Assembly (NCBI GenBank): GCA_038324385.1
Contig: JBBQHX010000049.1
Span: 1-18,037 of the forward strand
DNA length: 18,037 nucleotides
Direction of reading: 5' to 3'
From: JBBQHX01 sp038324385
GTDB lineage: Bacteria; Gemmatimonadota; Gemmatimonadetes; Gemmatimonadales; Gemmatimonadaceae
This document shows, piece by piece, positions 7,545 through 14,850 of the stretch. Within the stretch, counting starts at the first letter, position 1. The number at the start of each line of letters is the position of its first letter. The notes beneath the pieces were generated by a model that saw nothing but the letters and a program-made list of their open reading frames with translations, did not search any database and was not told where the DNA came from. Both the position numbers and the translations under genes were made by a program.

Positions 7545-10500
7545 TCAGCTGTTCACGCCGTGGCACTTCTTGTACTTCTTCCCCGATCCACACGGGCAGG
7601 GGTCGTTGCGCCCGACGTTTGTCCAGTCGGCCTGCACTGCCGCATTCATCGGCTGCGGCTTCCTGAGTCCGATCACTTCGGCCCGAGGCGCGGCGGCCGT
7701 GGCCGGGGCCGCGGAAGGCGCGGGCGTGTCCGCCTCCACGTCGCCGCCGTCAGTCTGCTCATGGGCGGCCGCGGCCGCACCCGACGCATCGCCGGCCGCG
7801 GCGTCGATGGGCTGCGGCGTCACCTCCGGCACGTCCTCGAGGATCCCGAGGGCATTGTAGCGGCGCGCCCGCCCGGCCGGCCGGCCGTTGCTGGCCAGCG
7901 GCGCGTCGAGCATCGAGGGCGGCGGCGCCGGCGGTGCGTCGACCCGGACCTGCAGGCGCAGGAACCGTTCGGCCACCGTCGTCGCCACATCGTGCACGAG
8001 GTCCTCGAACATCGAGAAGGCTTCCTGCTTGTACTCGACCAGCGGGTCCTTCTGCCCCCAGGCACGGTAGGTGATCGCCGCGCGGAGCTGGTCCAGATCG
8101 TACAGGTGATCCTTCCACTTCTCGTCCAACACGCCGAGCATGACGTAGGCCAGAATCTGCCCGCCGTCGAGTCCGGGGTAGGTATCGAGCTCGGAGATCT
8201 TGTGCGCGAACGCCTCACGAGCGGCGGCCACGACATACTCCTGGATCTCGGGGATTGTCCCCGGGCGCGGATGATCGGGTGCGAGTTCGGGGACCTGCAG
8301 CATGTAGTGCATCAGCAGGTCCTGCTGCAGCAGCGCGAGATCGTAGTCCTCGGGCGTCTCGAACGCTGCCAGCGTGGTCTCGACGCGTCGCGTCATCGCG
8401 CGCTCGACCATCTTGAGCGCCTCGCCCTTCAACTCCTCGCCGCCGTCGAGCGCGAACGCGCGAAGATTGTAGATCACCTCGCGCTGCTGATTCATTACGT
8501 CGTCGTAATCGAGCAGCCGCTTCCGTGACTGGAAGTTCTGTAGCTCGACCCGCTTCTGTGCCTGCTCGATCGACCGCGTGATCAGCGGGTGCGTCAGCAC
8601 CTCCCCGTCCTCCGCGCCGAGGCGATCCATCAGCTTGGCGATCCGGTCGGAGCCGAACAGCCGCATGAGGTCGTCTTCGAGCGAGAGGAAGAACTGCGAC
8701 GAGCCAGGATCACCCTGACGACCGGCACGCCCGCGCAACTGCCGATCGATGCGGCGCGACTCATGGCGCTCGGATCCAATGATGTGCAGGCCGCCAATTT
8801 CCTCGACCTCGAGCTCCTTGCCGTCGGGATCGACGACCGTCGACGGCTTCCCGTCCCGAACCTCGGTACCGAGTTTGATGTCGGTTCCGCGGCCGGCCAT
8901 GTTCGTGGCGATCGTGACCGCGCCCCCCTGACCGGCGCCGGCGACGATCTCCGCCTCACGCTGGTGATACTTGGCGTTGAGCACGTTATGCGTGATACCG
9001 GCGCGTCGGAACATCTTCGACAACGTCTCGGACGCTTCGACGCTCGTCGTGCCGACGAGCACCGGGAAGCCGAGGCCGTGCAGCCGCTTGACCTCGTCGG
9101 AGATGGCGTTGTACTTCTCGCGTCGGGTCTTGAACACCAGATCCTGCCGGTCGTCGCGGATGATCGCGCGATTGGTCGGGACGACCGAGACCTCGAGCGT
9201 GTAGATCTGGTGAAACTCGTTCTCTTCCGTTTCCGCCGTACCGGTCATCCCGGCCAGCTTCTCGTACATTCGGAAGTAGTTCTGGATGGTGATGGTCGCG
9301 AGCGTCTGCGTCTCGCCCTTCACCTGCACGCCCTCCTTGGCCTCGACCGCCTGGTGCAGCCCCTCGCTCCAGCGGCGGCCGGGCATCGTGCGCCCCGTGT
9401 ATTCATCGACGATCAACACCTGCGCATCCTGCACAACGTAGTTCACGTCGCGCTCATAGAGCGCGTGTGCCCGCAGCAGCTGATGCACGATGTTGAGCTT
9501 CTCGCTCTTCGACGCATACTCGATCTCGACGGCCTTGCGGGCGTCGAGTTTCTCCTGCGGCTCCAGCTCGTCGTCGTGCTCCACCTGATGCACGAGCGTC
9601 GCGATGTCGGGCAGCACAAACTCTTCCGGATTGTCGGGCGAGAGGAAGTCGACGCCCTGGTCCGTGAGGTGCACCGTGTGTCCGCGCTCGTCGAGAACGT
9701 ACAGCAGTTCGGCCTCGATCTCCTTGAACTGCTGCTTCGAGGCGGGAAGCTTCCGGTCGGCGAGATGCTCGAGCTCGGTGCGCTGGACGAGCTGCTTATT
9801 GCCCGTCTCCTGCATCACCTTCATCAGGCGCTTGTTCTTCGGCGCGCCGAGCTGTGCCTTGTAGAATTGCAGTCCGGCCTGCGGGGTGTCGCCGGCCGCC
9901 ATCGCGCGCTCGCCGTCGGCGACGAGCAGATTGGCCATCTCGGTCTGCCGCCGCACGAGTCCGGCGATGTTGCCGTTGAACTCGCGGTACCGCCCGTCGC
10001 TCTCGTTCCCCACCGGGCCCGAAATGATCAGCGGCGTCCGGGCTTCGTCGACGAGCACCGAGTCGACTTCGTCGACGATCGCGTAGACGTGGCTCCGCTG
10101 CACGCGCTGGTCGAGCGACGTGACCATGTTGTCGCGGAGGTAATCGAAGCCGAACTCGTTGTTCGTGCCGTAGGTGATGTCGCAGCCGTACGCCTCACGA
10201 CGCTGCGGCGTCCCCGCCTCCGTCTCGTCGAGACACCCGACCGTGAGGCCAAGGTAGCGGTAGACGTGCGCCATCCACTGCGAGTCGCGGCGGGCGAGAT
10301 ACGAGTTCACCGTCACCAGGTGCGAACCGCGCCCTGGCAGCGCGTTCAGATAGAGCGGGAGCGTGGCAACGAGCGTCTTGCCCTCACCGGTGGCCATCTC
10401 GGCGATGCGGCCCAAGTGCAGCTCGATGCCGCCCATGAGCTGCACGTCGTACGGCACCATGTCCCAGCGCAGCATTTGCCCGGTGACGTCCACGTCGGTA

Positions 10501-10886
10501 CCGACGAGTCGGCGGCAGGCCTCGCGGACGGTCGCGAACGCCTCCGGCAGCAGCTCGTCGAGCGTCTCGCTGATCGCCGTCCGCAATTCGGCCTCGAGCC
10601 CGCCCTGGCCGTCGTGGCCGCCGAGCTGGACGTCAATGGCGTCGCGTTCGGCCACGTCCGTGGCGTCGTGCTTCCGCGCCTTGAGCTCGGCGATCTGCGT
10701 CTCCAGCTCGGCCGTGCGTGCCCGCAACGCCTCGCGGAACGTCGCCGTCTGGCCGCGCAGCTCCTCCTCGCTCACCGAGTGGAGGCGTTCGTAGTGCGTG
10801 TTGATCGCGTCGACGATCGGCTGAATGCGCTTCCGCTCGCGGTCGTGCCGCGATCCGAAAACGGTGTTGATCAGGCGTTTCAGCAT
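7545..10886 (-). CDS. secA: Preprotein translocase ATPase SecA (long form)
   Basis: SecA is the cytoplasmic motor that pushes unfolded secretory proteins through SecYEG. At 1113 residues it is about 210 longer than E. coli SecA. Walker A ATGEGKT lies at 165-171, and the Walker B VDEVDS at 271-276. The preprotein cross-linking domain runs from about 295 to 480. The second nucleotide-binding half contains NMAGRGTDI and LRGRAGRQGDPGSS. The helical scaffold and wing contain LDYDDVMNQQREVIY. A disordered Ala/Pro/Asp tail ends in a SecB/lipid-type zinc site, C1097-x-C1099 and C1108-H1109. Extra sequence lies at about 55-115, near 130-142, and across about 295-460, including APKNKRLMKVMQE; I recall this as like Bacteroidetes SecA. 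The ATG is preceded by GAGGG in the 7-nt gap after nadD. Confidence 0.98.
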   Translation of the reverse strand: MLKRLINTVFGSRHDRERKRIQPIVDAINTHYERLHSVSEEELRGQTATFREALRARTAELETQIAELKARKHDATDVAERDAIDVQLGGHDGQGGLEAELRTAISETLDELLPEAFATVREACRRLVGTDVDVTGQMLRWDMVPYDVQLMGGIELHLGRIAEMATGEGKTLVATLPLYLNALPGRGSHLVTVNSYLARRDSQWMAHVYRYLGLTVGCLDETEAGTPQRREAYGCDITYGTNNEFGFDYLRDNMVTSLDQRVQRSHVYAIVDEVDSVLVDEARTPLIISGPVGNESDGRYREFNGNIAGLVRRQTEMANLLVADGERAMAAGDTPQAGLQFYKAQLGAPKNKRLMKVMQETGNKQLVQRTELEHLADRKLPASKQQFKEIEAELLYVLDERGHTVHLTDQGVDFLSPDNPEEFVLPDIATLVHQVEHDDELEPQEKLDARKAVEIEYASKSEKLNIVHQLLRAHALYERDVNYVVQDAQVLIVDEYTGRTMPGRRWSEGLHQAVEAKEGVQVKGETQTLATITIQNYFRMYEKLAGMTGTAETEENEFHQIYTLEVSVVPTNRAIIRDDRQDLVFKTRREKYNAISDEVKRLHGLGFPVLVGTTSVEASETLSKMFRRAGITHNVLNAKYHQREAEIVAGAGQGGAVTIATNMAGRGTDIKLGTEVRDGKPSTVVDPDGKELEVEEIGGLHIIGSERHESRRIDRQLRGRAGRQGDPGSSQFFLSLEDDLMRLFGSDRIAKLMDRLGAEDGEVLTHPLITRSIEQAQKRVELQNFQSRKRLLDYDDVMNQQREVIYNLRAFALDGGEELKGEALKMVERAMTRRVETTLAAFETPEDYDLALLQQDLLMHYMLQVPELAPDHPRPGTIPEIQEYVVAAAREAFAHKISELDTYPGLDGGQILAYVMLGVLDEKWKDHLYDLDQLRAAITYRAWGQKDPLVEYKQEAFSMFEDLVHDVATTVAERFLRLQVRVDAPPAPPPSMLDAPLASNGRPAGRARRYNALGILEDVPEVTPQPIDAAAGDASGAAAAAHEQTDGGDVEADTPAPSAAPATAAAPRAEVIGLRKPQPMNAAVQADWTNVGRNDPCPCGSGKKYKKCHGVNS

Positions 10887-10893
10887 GCTCCCT

Positions 10894-11463
10894 CTATCGG
10901 TACAATCCCGCGCTCGCGATGTACGCGGCGACGGACTCGGATACGAACCCGTGAATGGCGGCCCCGCGCCGCACCCGGGCGCGGATCTCGGTGGCCGATA
11001 TATCGATGCGGCGGGTCGTCAGGATCGTCCCGACGATTCCGGGTGGAAACTCGAACGGCTGGGCCCCGCGCCGCAGCACTGCCAGTTCGGCGAGTGCCTG
11101 CACGCGGTCCGGTTCCTTCCAGAGATGCACCGCCGCGGCGGCATCGGCGCCGACCAGCAACACGAACGTCGCGTCAGGGGCTCCCGCCCGCAACGCGACC
11201 AGCGTGTCGACGGTGTAAGATAACCCCGCCCGCTCGATTTCGATGGGGTCGACCCCGAAGCGCGGATCGGACCCGACCAGCAGGCGGACCATCGCCAGCC
11301 GATCGTCGGCCGGCGACGAATCCGCCTCACGCTTGAATGGCTGCGTGGCGGTCGGGACCCAGAGCACCCGATCGAGCCCGAGCGCTTCCACGGCATCGCT
11401 GGCGATCAGCAAATGACCGACGTGCGGCGGGTCGAACGTGCCCCCGAACACTCCGATGCGCAT
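10894..11463 (-). CDS. nadD: Nicotinate-nucleotide adenylyltransferase NadD
   Basis: NadD joins nicotinate mononucleotide and ATP to form deamido-NAD, an essential step of NAD synthesis. The 189-residue protein begins with the nucleotidyltransferase signature GGTFDPPHVGH (7-17). The C-terminal ISATEIR (155-161) corresponds to the family ISSTxIR ATP-binding motif. The start ATG at 11463 lies 16 nt after the bamD stop. No clear Shine-Dalgarno sequence is visible, so it may rely on coupling to bamD. A much longer open frame upstream is the opposite reading of bamD and is rejected, because the conserved N-terminus starts exactly at MRIGVFGGTFDPPH. The stop is 7 nt before secA, indicating one message. 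Confidence 0.96.
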   Translation of the reverse strand: MRIGVFGGTFDPPHVGHLLIASDAVEALGLDRVLWVPTATQPFKREADSSPADDRLAMVRLLVGSDPRFGVDPIEIERAGLSYTVDTLVALRAGAPDATFVLLVGADAAAAVHLWKEPDRVQALAELAVLRRGAQPFEFPPGIVGTILTTRRIDISATEIRARVRRGAAIHGFVSESVAAYIASAGLYR

Positions 11464-11479
11464 CAGATTGCAGCGACGC

Positions 11480-12271
11480 TCAGCCCGGCGGGGGCGTCCC
11501 GGCAGCCGGCGCCACCGCGGCGGGCGGCGGGGCCTCGGCCGGGCAGGCTCCCTGCACTTCTCGGTCGTCCGGATAGCGCAAGCGAAGCGAGGCACACACC
11601 TCGCGCGCCTCCTCGGCGTAGCTGATCCGCCGGTACGCCTCGAGCATCCGCAGCGATGCCGCCCGCGCCGCTCGGGTCTCCGGGAACCGCTCGACGACAT
11701 CGAGGAAGTAAATGATGGCGGAGTCGTACAGACGACGGCGGAAATAGAAGTCGCCGGTCTCGTAGTCCTTTCCGGCCCGCATCTCCTGCAGCGCGTCGAT
11801 CTCGCGCTGAGCGTCGGCGGCCCGTGGACTCGACGGATACTCGGACAGCAGGGTGCGGAACGCGTCCAGCGCCGACTCACCGTATTGCGGATCGAGCTCG
11901 GGCTTCCGCCACAGGTCGGCGTAGGCTGCCCCGGCTTCGAAGAGCGCATCGTCCGACAGTGTGTCGCCCGGGAAGGTGGACACGAGGCGCGTGAAGCTCT
12001 GCGCCGCCAGTAGCTGCTCGCCGTTTCGGCGGCGCGCCATGCCGAGGTAATAGTGTGCCCGGGGCAGGAGGGAATCGCGCGCGGGGAGCTCGAGCGTCAG
12101 CCGCTCGAAGCCCTGAATCGCGTTGCTCCACTTGCCGCGTTCGAATTGGGCCAGACTCGCCTCATAGAGCGGCGGGCCGGCCGGGATCCGGTCAGCCCGG
12201 AACGATGCGCACGCGGACAACAGCGCGCAGCACAGGAACGTGGCCGTGGCCACGAGAGGTCTCAATCGCAT
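11480..12271 (-). CDS. bamD: Outer-membrane assembly lipoprotein BamD-like (TPR)
   Basis: BamD is a lipoprotein of the BAM complex that folds beta-barrel proteins into the outer membrane. The 263-residue product has a signal peptide with a lipobox LSAC and lipidated Cys21. Ala/Ser follow at +2/+3, consistent with sorting to the outer membrane rather than retention. TPR-like repeats span about 33-235, including AIQGFERLTLELP, AAQSFTRLVSTFPGD and AFRTLLSEYPSSPRA. The sequence also has GDFYFRRRLYDSAIIYFLDVV, a typical BamD/YfiO segment. The tail (about 243-263) is Pro/Ala-rich and likely disordered. It could instead be a related TPR lipoprotein, but the repeat pattern and length favour BamD. The ATG at 12271 has no Shine-Dalgarno sequence and sits 7 nt behind a -10-like TAATAT. 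It heads bamD-nadD-secA. Confidence 0.9.
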   Translation of the reverse strand: MRLRPLVATATFLCCALLSACASFRADRIPAGPPLYEASLAQFERGKWSNAIQGFERLTLELPARDSLLPRAHYYLGMARRRNGEQLLAAQSFTRLVSTFPGDTLSDDALFEAGAAYADLWRKPELDPQYGESALDAFRTLLSEYPSSPRAADAQREIDALQEMRAGKDYETGDFYFRRRLYDSAIIYFLDVVERFPETRAARAASLRMLEAYRRISYAEEAREVCASLRLRYPDDREVQGACPAEAPPPAAVAPAAGTPPPG

Positions 12272-12278
12272 TGCGCCT

Positions 12279-12307
12279 ATATTACTCGCCTGCCGGCGAT
12301 CTGTTCA
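12279..12307 (-). promoter_or_regulatory. Predicted leaderless promoter of bamD-nadD-secA
   Basis: On the minus strand, TGAACA (12307-12302; 4 of 6 matches to TTGACA) is followed by 17 nt and then TAATAT (12284-12279). Seven nt (AGGCGCA) separate it from the ATG at 12271. This predicts transcription starting at the initiation codon. The layout matches the uvrB promoter base-for-base in spacing. Confidence 0.65.
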
Positions 12308-12362
12308 GTGGGGCGGGCGGGTCCGGCGCAAATTCACCGCACCCCGCCCTTCGGAGGCCGGT

Positions 12363-12390
12363 GGGCAGGGGCCCGGGCAGGGCGCCCGGC
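12363..12390. repeat. GC-rich hairpin and short direct repeat beside the tandem array
   Basis: GGGCAGGG occurs twice (12363-12370 and 12375-12382). The second copy lies inside a 6-bp hairpin CCGGGC/GCCCGG (12373-12378 with 12384-12389). It probably belongs to the same terminator-like region that follows uxs. Confidence 0.35.
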
Positions 12391-12392
12391 AC

Positions 12393-12445
12393 GCCGGCGA
12401 CCGGCGCCGGCGACCGGCGCCGGCGACCGGCGCCGGCGGCCGGTG
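12393..12445. repeat. Tandem 13-bp palindromic repeat after uxs
   Basis: Three consecutive 13-bp units, CCGGCGCCGGCGA (12401-12413), an identical copy (12414-12426) and a copy ending in G (12427-12439), are flanked by partial units GCCGGCGA and CCGGTG. Each unit holds the perfect 10-bp palindrome CCGGCGCCGG. It begins 15 nt downstream of the uxs stop. It could act as a very strong hairpin terminator or mRNA-stabilising structure in the 189-bp uxs-bamD gap. The array is only GC plus single A residues, so replication slippage is likely. Confidence 0.75.
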
Positions 12446-12460
12446 TCACCCCACCGTCGA

Positions 12461-13411
12461 TCAGCGAGCGATCTGGCCGCGCTCGTCGAGCGCGCGGAAG
12501 TACTCGATCGTACGCAACACGCCCGTTCGCAAATCGATCTTCGGCTCCCACCCGAGCCACTGCCGCGCCCTCGTGATGTCCGGCTGCCGGACCTTCGGGT
12601 CGTCCTCCGGCAGCGGCATCTCCTGGATCGGCGACGACGAGCCGGTCAGTTCAAGCACCAGTTCCGCGAGCTGGCGCACCGTGAACTCGACGGGGTTCCC
12701 GATATTGGTTGGGTTCGCGTCGCCGCGGTCGAAGAGACGATACAGCCCCTCGACCTCGTCCTCGACATAGCAGAAGCTGCGCGTCTGCGAGCCATCGCCG
12801 TACAGCGTCAGCGGCCGGCCGAGAATCGACTGCACGATGAAGTTGGAGACGACGCGTCCGTCGAACGGACGCATCCGCGGGCCGTACGTGTTGAAGATCC
12901 GAACGATTCGCGTGTCCAACCCGTGCGCGCGATGATAGGCCATCGTCATCGCCTCGGCGAACCGTTTCGCCTCGTCGTACACCCCCCGGGGGCCGACGGG
13001 GTTCACATTTCCCCAGTACTCCTCGGGCTGGGGATGCACCAGCGGGTCGCCGTAGACCTCCGACGTCGACGCGAGCATGAACCGAGCGCCCTTGGCCAGC
13101 GCCAGCCCGAGCGCGTTATGCGTGCCGAGCGATCCGACCTTGAGCGTCGGAATCGGATGCTCGAGGTAGTCGATCGGGCTGGCGGGGCTGGCGAAGTGGA
13201 GCACGCCATCCAGATCGCCCGCCACATACGTGTACGACGAGATGTTGTGCCGCACGAACTCGAACCGCGGATTGCCCGCAAGGTGCGCGATGTTGTCCGG
13301 CGAGCCAGTAATGAAGTTATCCAGCCCGACGACGCTATGCCCGTCCTGCAGGAAGCGGTCGCACAGATGCGAGCCGAGGAAGCCTGCCGCCCCCGTAATC
13401 AACACTCTCAT
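12461..13411 (-). CDS. uxs: UDP-glucuronate decarboxylase (UDP-xylose synthase)
   Basis: This extended short-chain dehydrogenase is predicted to oxidise and decarboxylate UDP-glucuronate to UDP-xylose using tightly bound NAD. The 316-residue protein has the Rossmann motif GAAGFLG (7-13), STSEVYGD (115-122) with the active-site Glu118, and the catalytic pair Tyr145/Lys149 in YDEAK. The stretch EYWGNVNPVGPRGVYDEAKR (131-150) is characteristic of UXS rather than GalE or RmlB. VRIFNTYGPRM (170-180) and SFCYVEDEVEGL also fit. Its ATG overlaps the ugd stop by 4 nt, and Ugd supplies its substrate. The product would feed xylose, or a sugar derived from it, into surface glycans. Confidence 0.93.
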   Translation of the reverse strand: MRVLITGAAGFLGSHLCDRFLQDGHSVVGLDNFITGSPDNIAHLAGNPRFEFVRHNISSYTYVAGDLDGVLHFASPASPIDYLEHPIPTLKVGSLGTHNALGLALAKGARFMLASTSEVYGDPLVHPQPEEYWGNVNPVGPRGVYDEAKRFAEAMTMAYHRAHGLDTRIVRIFNTYGPRMRPFDGRVVSNFIVQSILGRPLTLYGDGSQTRSFCYVEDEVEGLYRLFDRGDANPTNIGNPVEFTVRQLAELVLELTGSSSPIQEMPLPEDDPKVRQPDITRARQWLGWEPKIDLRTGVLRTIEYFRALDERGQIAR

Positions 13412-14712
13412 GGGTTTATCCGTCCGAACGAATCGTACGTGAAGCCAAGGCGATGCATTTTGATTGGATCGTAAAGGTTGCGGCCATCAATGAGGACGGG
13501 TCGGCTCAGGGTTTCCTTGATGCGCTTGAAGTCAGGGTTGCGGTACGCGTTCCACTCGGTCACGACCACGAGCGCGTCGGCGCCCGGGAGCGCGTCGTAG
13601 TTCGAATCGACGAAGTCGACGCGGTCGCCGAGGCGTTGCTTGGCGCCGGGCATGGCGACGGGGTCGTGCGCGCACACCGTGGCGCCGGCGGCCAGCAATT
13701 GGTCGATGAGCACCAGCGCGGGCGCGTCACGCAGGTCGTCGGTGTTGGGCTTGAAGGCGAGCCCCCAGATGGCCACTCGCGCGCCATCGAGATCGCCGAT
13801 CGCGGCGACGACCTTCTCGAACAGGCGTCGCTTCTGGCGGTCGTTCACCGCTTCGACCGACGAGAGGATGTCGAGCGAGGCGTCGACATCGCGCCCGGTG
13901 CGGATCAGCGCCTTGACGTCCTTCGGAAAGCACGAGCCACCGTAGCCCGCCCCGGGGAAGAGGAAGGATGAACCGATGCGCGGGTCGCTTCCAATCCCCT
14001 TCCGCACCAGGTCGACGTTGGCGCCCGTCCGCTCACAGAGCAGCGCGATTTCGTTCATGAACGAGATTCGCGTGGCGAGCATCGCGTTCGCAGCGTACTT
14101 GGTCATCTCCGCGGACGGCACGTCCATGAAGATGATCGGCTTCCCGGTGCGGACGAACGGCGCATACAGCTCGGTCAACACACTCCGCGCATGCTCGGTG
14201 GCAGCGCCGATGATCACGCGATCCGGATAGAGGAAATCGCTGACCGCGTCGCCTTCCTTGAGAAACTCCGGGTTGCTGCACACGTGATACGGGTGCGTCG
14301 CCACCCCACTGAGCGCGTCGTCGATCTTCGCCGCAGTGCCCACCGGCACGGTCGACTTGGTGACGATCACGGCCTCGTTGGCCAGATGCTCCCCGATCGT
14401 GCGGGCAGCGGCCAGGACGTGACGCAGGTCCGCCGAGCCGTCCTCGTCGGGCGGCGTACCGACGGCGATGATGATCACCTCGGCGCCTTTGACGGCCGTC
14501 GGCACGTCCGTCGTAAAATGCAGCCGGCCTTCGGCCTGATTGCGCTCGACAAGCGTGTCGAGGCCAGGTTCGTATATCGGAATGTCGTTCTGCTGCAGAC
14601 GAGCGATCTTGACCTCGTCCAGATCCGCGCACCGCACGTCGTTGCCCGTTTCCGCCAAGCAGGCGCCCGCGACGAGTCCGACGTATCCCGTTCCGATGAC
14701 AGTGACGTTCAC
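13408..14712 (-). CDS. ugd: UDP-glucose 6-dehydrogenase
   Basis: Ugd oxidises UDP-glucose twice at C6 with NAD to give UDP-glucuronate. The 434-residue protein begins MNVTVIGTGYVGLVAGACLA with a dinucleotide-binding GxGxxG. It carries NPEFLKEG (147-154), MTKYAANAML (203-212) with the conserved Lys205, and the catalytic-cysteine motif GYGGSCFPKD with Cys261 and Asp265. The C-terminal UDP-binding domain contains WGLAFKPNTDDLRDAP. The start is GTG at 14712, with TGGAG 5 nt upstream; the open frame extends to 14763, but the extra residues match nothing. The gene overlaps uxs by 4 nt, forming a two-step UDP-glucose to UDP-xylose unit. A 138-bp gap with several GC-rich inverted repeats separates it from the preceding dehydrogenase. 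Confidence 0.96.
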   Translation of the reverse strand: MNVTVIGTGYVGLVAGACLAETGNDVRCADLDEVKIARLQQNDIPIYEPGLDTLVERNQAEGRLHFTTDVPTAVKGAEVIIIAVGTPPDEDGSADLRHVLAAARTIGEHLANEAVIVTKSTVPVGTAAKIDDALSGVATHPYHVCSNPEFLKEGDAVSDFLYPDRVIIGAATEHARSVLTELYAPFVRTGKPIIFMDVPSAEMTKYAANAMLATRISFMNEIALLCERTGANVDLVRKGIGSDPRIGSSFLFPGAGYGGSCFPKDVKALIRTGRDVDASLDILSSVEAVNDRQKRRLFEKVVAAIGDLDGARVAIWGLAFKPNTDDLRDAPALVLIDQLLAAGATVCAHDPVAMPGAKQRLGDRVDFVDSNYDALPGADALVVVTEWNAYRNPDFKRIKETLSRPVLIDGRNLYDPIKMHRLGFTYDSFGRINP

Positions 14713-14850
14713 GTAATCTCCAGAAGAAGCCTCGCCCGACGATGGATGCGCCCCGTCAAGCATCGCGGGGACCGCGCGACCGATGCGCGCAACCCCCGCT
14801 CCCCCACCATGCTGAGCCCCGCCGCGGTCGCGGAGGGCGCCAACCCCCGA
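14713..14850. other. Intergenic gap with GC-rich inverted repeats
   Basis: This is the only sizeable break inside the sugar-nucleotide block. It holds a CGCGG/CCGCG hairpin (14764-14768 with 14772-14776) and an alternative GCATCG/CGATGC pairing (14760-14765 with 14781-14786). It also holds two similar CGGGGGTTG-type boxes on the minus strand. A TTGACG hexamer is present (plus-strand cgtcaa, 14754-14759) but has no plausible -10 partner. It may contain a terminator for the upstream genes or an unrecognised ugd promoter. Confidence 0.35.

Noticed and set aside
8589..11336. 915-codon open frame on the plus strand
   Set aside because: It is the antisense shadow of secA and nadD, both unambiguous; its composition is biased to Leu/Val/Arg/Asp with no recognisable domain.
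11464..11949. N-terminal extension of nadD
   Set aside because: It overlaps bamD in another frame, and the NadD N-terminal motif begins directly after the ATG at 11463.
12393..12445. CRISPR-like array
   Set aside because: The 13-bp units are contiguous with no spacers and are pure GC palindromes; no cas genes nearby.
12053..13474. 473-codon open frame on the plus strand across the uxs-bamD gap
   Set aside because: It runs through bamD, the palindromic repeat and uxs in antisense, with no domain and no plausible start context.
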